Positions 23,303-28,101 of a stretch of 28,101 nt of DNA are shown piece after piece; the stretch's first letter is position 1; each line of letters opens with the position of its first letter. The position numbers and the translations under genes are program-made. The DNA comes from Bacteroidales bacterium UBA755 (GTDB lineage Bacteria > Bacteroidota > Bacteroidia > Bacteroidales > UBA932). The DNA lies in the NCBI GenBank assembly GCA_002297815.1, contig DBKH01000076.1:19207-47307 (forward strand), written 5' to 3'. The notes below the pieces were generated by a model, which saw nothing but the letters and a program-made list of their open reading frames with translations, ran no database searches and had not been told where the DNA came from.

Positions 23303-24886
23303 TTATTCTTTCTTTGGAGCCTTTGAAGGATCATCGCCTTCCAGATCCTCGTTTGTAGGATAACTACCGGTAGGATTCTGAAGGATGAGATCATTGGCGT
23401 CAATTTCCTTGGAAGGGAATGTAAGTACCCAGTCGAACGTCTCAGGGTCATCCGTGTGGAGGCTATTCAATAAGGCAGCGACAGGGTGTCCCATGTCTGC
23501 AGTACGCTTGAAGCCTTGGCGGAGACGCTTGATGTCATAGACACGACCATATTCACCCCAAAGTTCAATTCTGCGCTGAAGAATGATTTCTTCAAGCAGG
23601 GAGCCAGTCTCATCGGTTGTGAGTTTTCCGAGTGCTGTGCCGGTCTTGGCACTGCAATCGTAATCTTCTTGACGAGTCTTCATGAGTTCGTTCAATGCAG
23701 CTTTGGCTTCTGACTCATTGCCCAAACGGCAAGCAGTCTCAGCAATAATAAGTTGCATTTCTGGAGCGCGCATGAAGATATGGTCGGCACCGGTGTAGGT
23801 GTTTGAAGGATCCGCGAATTGGAACTTCCACTGTTGGTATCCCTTTGTCTTGTTGTCTTGGAGCGTTTCGTAGTTCCACCATTTGGTACGCGCATCGCTA
23901 GCTGCCATCTTGTTGTAAAGCCAAGCGGAAGCACACTTTCTTGCTTTTCCGCCATAACCACCGCCATTGTTGTAGCGGATGTCCATGTGCACAAGGAACT
24001 GAGGGTTAGTCGTACCTTGTGCCTGAATGATCTCAGCTCCCCAAAGAACGCTCTTGTCAGTGGCATCGTTGTAGTGGAAATCCTTATCAAAAGCAAATGA
24101 GCCACCTTTGACAGCTATGGCAGCTGCATCGTGAGCTACCTGATAGTCTCCCATGTAGAGAGCGATACGGGCCTTAAGACCGTTGGCAACATACTGATCG
24201 AAGTGAGAGCAGTGCTGCTGAGCCTTAGTTCCAAGGAGTGAGATAGCTTCATTGATGTCATTCATAGCCTGTGCGAACACTTCCCTGTTAGTTGAACGTG
24301 CCTTTCCGGATGTTCCTGCAAAAGTAGGCTCGGTGTAGATAGGAATAGAAAGCCTGTCTTCGTGGCCTATGTAGCTGCGTGCGAATGTCATTGCGCAATA
24401 CGCATAAGCGTAGGCACGGAATGCATAGGCATTACCAATGATGTAGTCGATGTCGTCAGTGGCGCCTTTCATGCCCTCTTTGCCGTTAATGATGTAGTTG
24501 GCATTAGAGATGATGGTGTAATAGTAATTCCATGCGTCATAAGGCCTCCAAGTGGTGCTGTTCCATCTGGACTTGACGTTGTAAAGGTAGTCAAACCAGA
24601 ACCAGCCGCTTCCCTGTGCGGACATAACCATGTCCTCCCCCATTAGGTCGGCCATAAGATTGTAAGACTGAGGGCCGAAGCACTGGTGATAGTTACCGGT
24701 GGTGGTCTTTCCCCACTGCCAGAAGAAACGGATCATTCCGTTCAAGGCCATGTAACCGCCATCCGTGGTTTGGAGCATCGTTTCACCTGAAACCTTGTCG
24801 GTAGGATTGGTGTTCAGAAGGTCTTCATTGCAGGATGTTAGGGACAGAGCCGCAAGAGCCATCAAAGTGTATAGTATTTTTTTCAT
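23303..24886 (-). CDS. SusD/RagB-family outer-membrane lipoprotein, pair 2
   Basis: The 527-residue product has a lipoprotein signal with Cys19 (LSLTSC) followed by the acidic NEDLLNTNPTD, fitting both SusD and the surface-export signal. SusD features follow: IIGNAYAFRAYAYAYCAMTFARSY, the helical repeats ANGLKARIALYMGDYQVAHDAA, the late MQLIIAETACRLGNESEAKAAL and LQRRIELWGEYGRVYDIKRLRQG, and the terminal LTFPSKEIDANDLILQNPTG. The start at 24886 is decided by a strong GGAGGA ribosome site nine bases upstream; an earlier ATG at 24907 overlaps the SusC2 stop (TAATG) and would add MIGGKRI before the signal. It is only distantly similar to SusD1. Confidence 0.93.
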   Translation of the reverse strand: MKKILYTLMALAALSLTSCNEDLLNTNPTDKVSGETMLQTTDGGYMALNGMIRFFWQWGKTTTGNYHQCFGPQSYNLMADLMGEDMVMSAQGSGWFWFDYLYNVKSRWNSTTWRPYDAWNYYYTIISNANYIINGKEGMKGATDDIDYIIGNAYAFRAYAYAYCAMTFARSYIGHEDRLSIPIYTEPTFAGTSGKARSTNREVFAQAMNDINEAISLLGTKAQQHCSHFDQYVANGLKARIALYMGDYQVAHDAAAIAVKGGSFAFDKDFHYNDATDKSVLWGAEIIQAQGTTNPQFLVHMDIRYNNGGGYGGKARKCASAWLYNKMAASDARTKWWNYETLQDNKTKGYQQWKFQFADPSNTYTGADHIFMRAPEMQLIIAETACRLGNESEAKAALNELMKTRQEDYDCSAKTGTALGKLTTDETGSLLEEIILQRRIELWGEYGRVYDIKRLRQGFKRTADMGHPVAALLNSLHTDDPETFDWVLTFPSKEIDANDLILQNPTGSYPTNEDLEGDDPSKAPKKE

Positions 24887-24895
24887 AATTCTTTT

Positions 24896-24901
24896 TCCTC
24901 C
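24896..24901 (-). promoter_or_regulatory. Strong Shine-Dalgarno of SusD2
   Basis: GGAGGA on the minus strand, nine bases before the ATG at 24886. Strong Shine-Dalgarno sites are uncommon in Bacteroidetes and in this window, so it is useful for fixing the start. It falls within the short overlap region after the SusC2 stop. Confidence 0.6.
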
Positions 24902-24906
24902 TATCA

Positions 24907-27900
24907 TTAGAAATTGATGTCAACACCAATGGAGTAGGTTCTGGTCGGGGTGTAAGACCAGTTTGTCCCTCCAGTGAGGTTGTACTGAGGGTTGAGACCC
25001 TGAAGCTTGCTGAAGAGGGCGATGTTGTCACCAACCGCGAAAAGACGGAGGGACTTGATGCCGGCCTTCTTTGTCCACTTGGTAGGGAGAGTGTAGCCTA
25101 ACTGGATGGATTTGATTGCAAAGTAGGAAGCATCGACAAGCCATCTGTCAGCGGCAAGTCTTCCAGAGTTGGAGAGAACCGCAGGGACGTCAGTCACATC
25201 GCCCGGCTTCTGCCAGCGGCGGAGAATATGCCTGTTCCAGGTGTCGCCTGTGTAGGTGGTCTCCATTGAAGATGCGTAAAGTGAGTCATAGACCTTTCCA
25301 CCAATAGAGAATGTGGTCAGGAAGCTGAAATCGAATGATTTCCACTGGAAGTCGGAACCGAACGACCCCTGAATCTTAGCCTCGCGGCTACCCATGTAGT
25401 ACTTGCTAGCTGTGGCAGCGGCCTTATCACTTGTGATGTAATCAGAGCCATCGACCTTGTTGCCGTCCTCGTCTGTCTCGTAAGCATAGTAGAGAAGCTG
25501 TCCGTTGGCAGGATCAACACCTGCTGCCTTCGGAACATAGTAAGTGTAGATAGGCATACCTTCCTTGATCACGTAAGAACCGGAAGTGATGGTGTCTGAT
25601 TCACCTGTAAGTTTGAGAACCTTATTCCTGTTTAAGTAAGTCATCAAGGTCGAGCTTGCGCGGAAGTCAGCTTTGTTCAGCCAATTGACTTTGATTGTGC
25701 TCTCAAATCCCTGGTTTCTCATGGAACCAACGTTGGCGTTGTAGCCGGTAAATCCAGTTGAGGCTGCCATAGGAAAGGACAGAAGCATATCGCTAGTCTT
25801 GGAGTTGTAGTACTCAAGGGTGAGATTCAGAACCTTATGGAAGAAAGTTCCTTCGATACCTACGTTCCATGTACCTTTTTTCTCCCATGATACATCTGGA
25901 TTGGCGAGAGAGGAAACAAGTGCCCCTGGATTCGCTGCATTGGCGTAAGTAAGATCATAGAATGACTGCCATGCATAGTAAGAACCGATGGAATCGTTGC
26001 CAAGTTCACCATAAGAGAGACGTGCTGTGAGGTTGTCAATCCAAGAGATGTCTTTCATGAAGGCCTCCTGTGACACACGCCATGATCCACCAAGTGACCA
26101 GAACTGTCCCCAGCGATTGTCTTTGTAGAAACGTGATGAACCGTCTGTACGCCATGTGGCTTCAAGATAGTACTTGTCAGCAAAATCTGCAGCAAGACGT
26201 CCGAAGAAAGATTCCATGCGATAAACATCAGAATAAGAACGGTTCCCAGTTACGTTTGTAGCCGGATCGAGTTCCTTGATTCCAGGATAAACTCCTGTGC
26301 GGTCAGCAGCAAGGTACTTGTACTGATAGTTATAGTACTCGTGTCCAAGCTGTCCAAGGAAGTGGAACTCGTTCAGGGTGCGCTCGTACTTTAGAATCTG
26401 GTTCCAAGTGTAGGAGAAAGTACGTGTTGAGTACTTGTCTACAGAACCACCCTGAGATTTTCCATCACCGTGGTAAGGGTTGTAGTAAGATGTGATGTTT
26501 CTGTTGACGATGTCGGAACCGAAGTTCGTGGAGAATGACAAGCCTTTGAATATTCCCATGGCATCACTGTCTCCGCCAAGGATGGCGTAAGCGCGGATGC
26601 TTGAGTTGTCACGTAGGGTTTCATAACTGTTGTCATAAAGGTCTCCGACCACGTTGAAGTTGGCAGCCTTAGGACGTCCGGTCTCACCGTAATCGTACTG
26701 CTTGTTACCGAACTCATCAAGAAGGTTGGCACCACTGTCGTCCTTTAGATAGACAGGATAGATAGGAGCCATGAACTGTGCTGTGTACCATGCATTACCA
26801 GTCTGAGTGTCAGAGTACTGAGAGCTATTCTGAGTGGTATATGCATAGCTTGCGCTGGCACCGAGTTTCATCCAGTCGTTGACAGTGTGGTCAACATTGG
26901 CGCGGAGAGAATATCGCTGGAACTTGGTTGTGATGAGAACACCTTTGTCATCAAGATAACCAAGAGAGAAAGCATACTTGGTCTTATGTGTGCCACCACT
27001 GACTCCAAGCTGATACTCCTGACGGACAGCCTTGTCCTCTGTGAGAACATCCATCCAGTTGTCATTCCAAGCCGAAACAGCATCGGAACGAACCTTGCCG
27101 GTCTCTGGATCAATGAGGTCAGCCCACTTGTAGTTCTTGAACGGATTGTAGAACTCTCCACCAAGGGCACCTGAAAGGCCAGCTGAAGCAAGAGATTTTG
27201 CCTTTGCAAGATCATAGCCTCCGTTGATGACGTAATTGTTCTTAAGGGCTTCCCAAGTGAGCTCAACGAATTCTTCCTGATTGACGGTGTCATATTCCCT
27301 GATTGAACGGGACTGAAGACCAACGGTAGCCTTGAAGTTTACCACTGACTGGCCTTCTGAGCCACGCTTGGTGGTGATCATAATGACTCCGTTGGCAGCG
27401 CGCGCACCGTAAAGGGCGGCTGCGGACGCATCCTTAAGGATGGTCAAGTTTTCTATGTCATTAGGATTGAGTGCAGAGAGATTGCCATCGAAAGGAATTC
27501 CATCCACTACATAAAGAGGTGAGGATGAAGCGTTGATGGAACCTGTTCCACGGATCTGGATCGAGGCTCCTTCACCAGGCTGACCTGAACCAGATGTTGT
27601 GGTGATACCAGCCACCATACCTTCGAGTGCCTTGGACACGTTGGCCACAGTTCGCTTCTGGAGACTTTCACTCTTTACGGTTCCCGCTGAACCTGTGAAA
27701 GACTCTTTCTTGGCTGTACCGTAAGCAACAACGAGAACGTCATCCAAAAGCTGAGCCTCAGGGGTCAATTCAATGTCAACGACACCTCTACCGTTGACCT
27801 GAACTTCAGCCGGATTGAATCCGAGACTGCTGACGGTAAGGATGGCGTCCGCAGGAACTGAGAGGGTGTACTTACCTGAAACATCTGTCAATGCATAAGT

Positions 27901-28053
27901 GCTAGCGCTCCCTTTGAGCTGAACTGCCGCACCTACCACTGGCTCACCGTTGGCGGCGTCCGTGACAGTACCAGACACTTTCATTGTCTGGGCGAATGCC
28001 ATGCCTATGCTGACGAACAGGCACAGCGCGATAGAAAATAACTTTTTACCCAT
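24907..28053 (-). CDS. SusC/RagA-family TonB-dependent outer-membrane transporter, pair 2
   Basis: The 1048-residue product has a signal peptide (AFA|Q, 21/22) and a carboxypeptidase-regulatory-like domain (GTVTDAANGEPVVGAAVQLKG, shared exactly with SusC1). The LDDVLVVAYGT hinge follows, then the plug motifs IQIRGTGSINASSSPLYVVDGIP and LTILKDASAAALYGARAANGVI, and a full barrel ending YSIGVDINF. It pairs with SusD2 downstream. The first about 60 codons, and 13 bases before the ATG including AAGCTT, are strongly alike in SusC1 and SusC2, while the barrels differ widely; the two transporters therefore share an ancestral or exchanged N-terminus but should take different ligands. The remaining 48 bases to the window end show no clear promoter box. 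Confidence 0.95.
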   Translation of the reverse strand: MGKKLFSIALCLFVSIGMAFAQTMKVSGTVTDAANGEPVVGAAVQLKGSASTYALTDVSGKYTLSVPADAILTVSSLGFNPAEVQVNGRGVVDIELTPEAQLLDDVLVVAYGTAKKESFTGSAGTVKSESLQKRTVANVSKALEGMVAGITTTSGSGQPGEGASIQIRGTGSINASSSPLYVVDGIPFDGNLSALNPNDIENLTILKDASAAALYGARAANGVIMITTKRGSEGQSVVNFKATVGLQSRSIREYDTVNQEEFVELTWEALKNNYVINGGYDLAKAKSLASAGLSGALGGEFYNPFKNYKWADLIDPETGKVRSDAVSAWNDNWMDVLTEDKAVRQEYQLGVSGGTHKTKYAFSLGYLDDKGVLITTKFQRYSLRANVDHTVNDWMKLGASASYAYTTQNSSQYSDTQTGNAWYTAQFMAPIYPVYLKDDSGANLLDEFGNKQYDYGETGRPKAANFNVVGDLYDNSYETLRDNSSIRAYAILGGDSDAMGIFKGLSFSTNFGSDIVNRNITSYYNPYHGDGKSQGGSVDKYSTRTFSYTWNQILKYERTLNEFHFLGQLGHEYYNYQYKYLAADRTGVYPGIKELDPATNVTGNRSYSDVYRMESFFGRLAADFADKYYLEATWRTDGSSRFYKDNRWGQFWSLGGSWRVSQEAFMKDISWIDNLTARLSYGELGNDSIGSYYAWQSFYDLTYANAANPGALVSSLANPDVSWEKKGTWNVGIEGTFFHKVLNLTLEYYNSKTSDMLLSFPMAASTGFTGYNANVGSMRNQGFESTIKVNWLNKADFRASSTLMTYLNRNKVLKLTGESDTITSGSYVIKEGMPIYTYYVPKAAGVDPANGQLLYYAYETDEDGNKVDGSDYITSDKAAATASKYYMGSREAKIQGSFGSDFQWKSFDFSFLTTFSIGGKVYDSLYASSMETTYTGDTWNRHILRRWQKPGDVTDVPAVLSNSGRLAADRWLVDASYFAIKSIQLGYTLPTKWTKKAGIKSLRLFAVGDNIALFSKLQGLNPQYNLTGGTNWSYTPTRTYSIGVDINF

Positions 28054-28101
28054 AAGCTTAAAATTTGTGAGATTTCAGATTTGCTAAAGTGTGTCTTTGT
28101 T

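Noticed and set aside
1..28101. tRNA, rRNA, CRISPR array, intact transposase or phage genes
   Set aside because: None was seen on either strand by reading; no spaced direct repeats or transposase motifs were found.

Overview
The window looks like chromosomal DNA from a member of the Bacteroidales, probably an uncultured gut or rumen-type lineage (Rikenellaceae/'Cryptobacteroides'-like is a guess). The reasons are two SusC/SusD outer-membrane import pairs, a secreted protease with a type IX secretion (T9SS) C-terminal sorting domain, a PorV/PorQ-family barrel, many lipoproteins, and Bacteroidetes-type -7 promoter boxes (TAnnTTTG) in front of several genes. No phage genes, rRNA, tRNA or CRISPR array were found.

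Layout. (1) 1-1500: a single AAA ATPase/winged-helix/nuclease-like gene (COG1373 type) with a two-palindrome operator-like region before its promoter and a hairpin terminator behind it. (2) 1512-4955: housekeeping genes. pfkA runs leftward; dusB and lpxK run rightward from an overlapping divergent promoter, and the block ends in a REP-like inverted repeat. (3) 4964-9237, leftward: a Dcp-like M3 metallopeptidase lipoprotein, a first copy of an AAA-ATPase-like/PD-(D/E)XK gene (PF09820 type), then a patch of debris made of a ~294-bp element bounded by 13-bp inverted repeats and a frameshifted remnant of a TonB-dependent receptor. (4) 9235-13488, leftward: a tight three-gene operon of an unknown secreted protein, an S8 protease with a T9SS sorting domain, and a PorV/PorQ-like barrel. 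(5) 13530-20554, leftward: SusC1-SusD1-lipoprotein-lipoprotein, closed by a strong terminator. (6) 20640-22220: a second, mosaic copy of the AAA/PD-(D/E)XK gene wedged between the two import loci. (7) 22307-28053, leftward: SusC2-SusD2-lipoprotein with a terminator.

How it may work together (inference). There are no glycoside hydrolases or polysaccharide lyases. The only degradative enzymes are peptidases: a surface or secreted S8 protease and an envelope M3 dipeptidyl carboxypeptidase. This suggests the SusCD transporters and their lipoproteins may handle peptides or proteins, as RagAB does, rather than glycans. The most unusual items are the T9SS protease co-encoded with its own PorV-like barrel, the two AAA/PD-(D/E)XK copies that are near-identical at both ends but diverged in the middle, and the layered insertion debris at 8700-9237.
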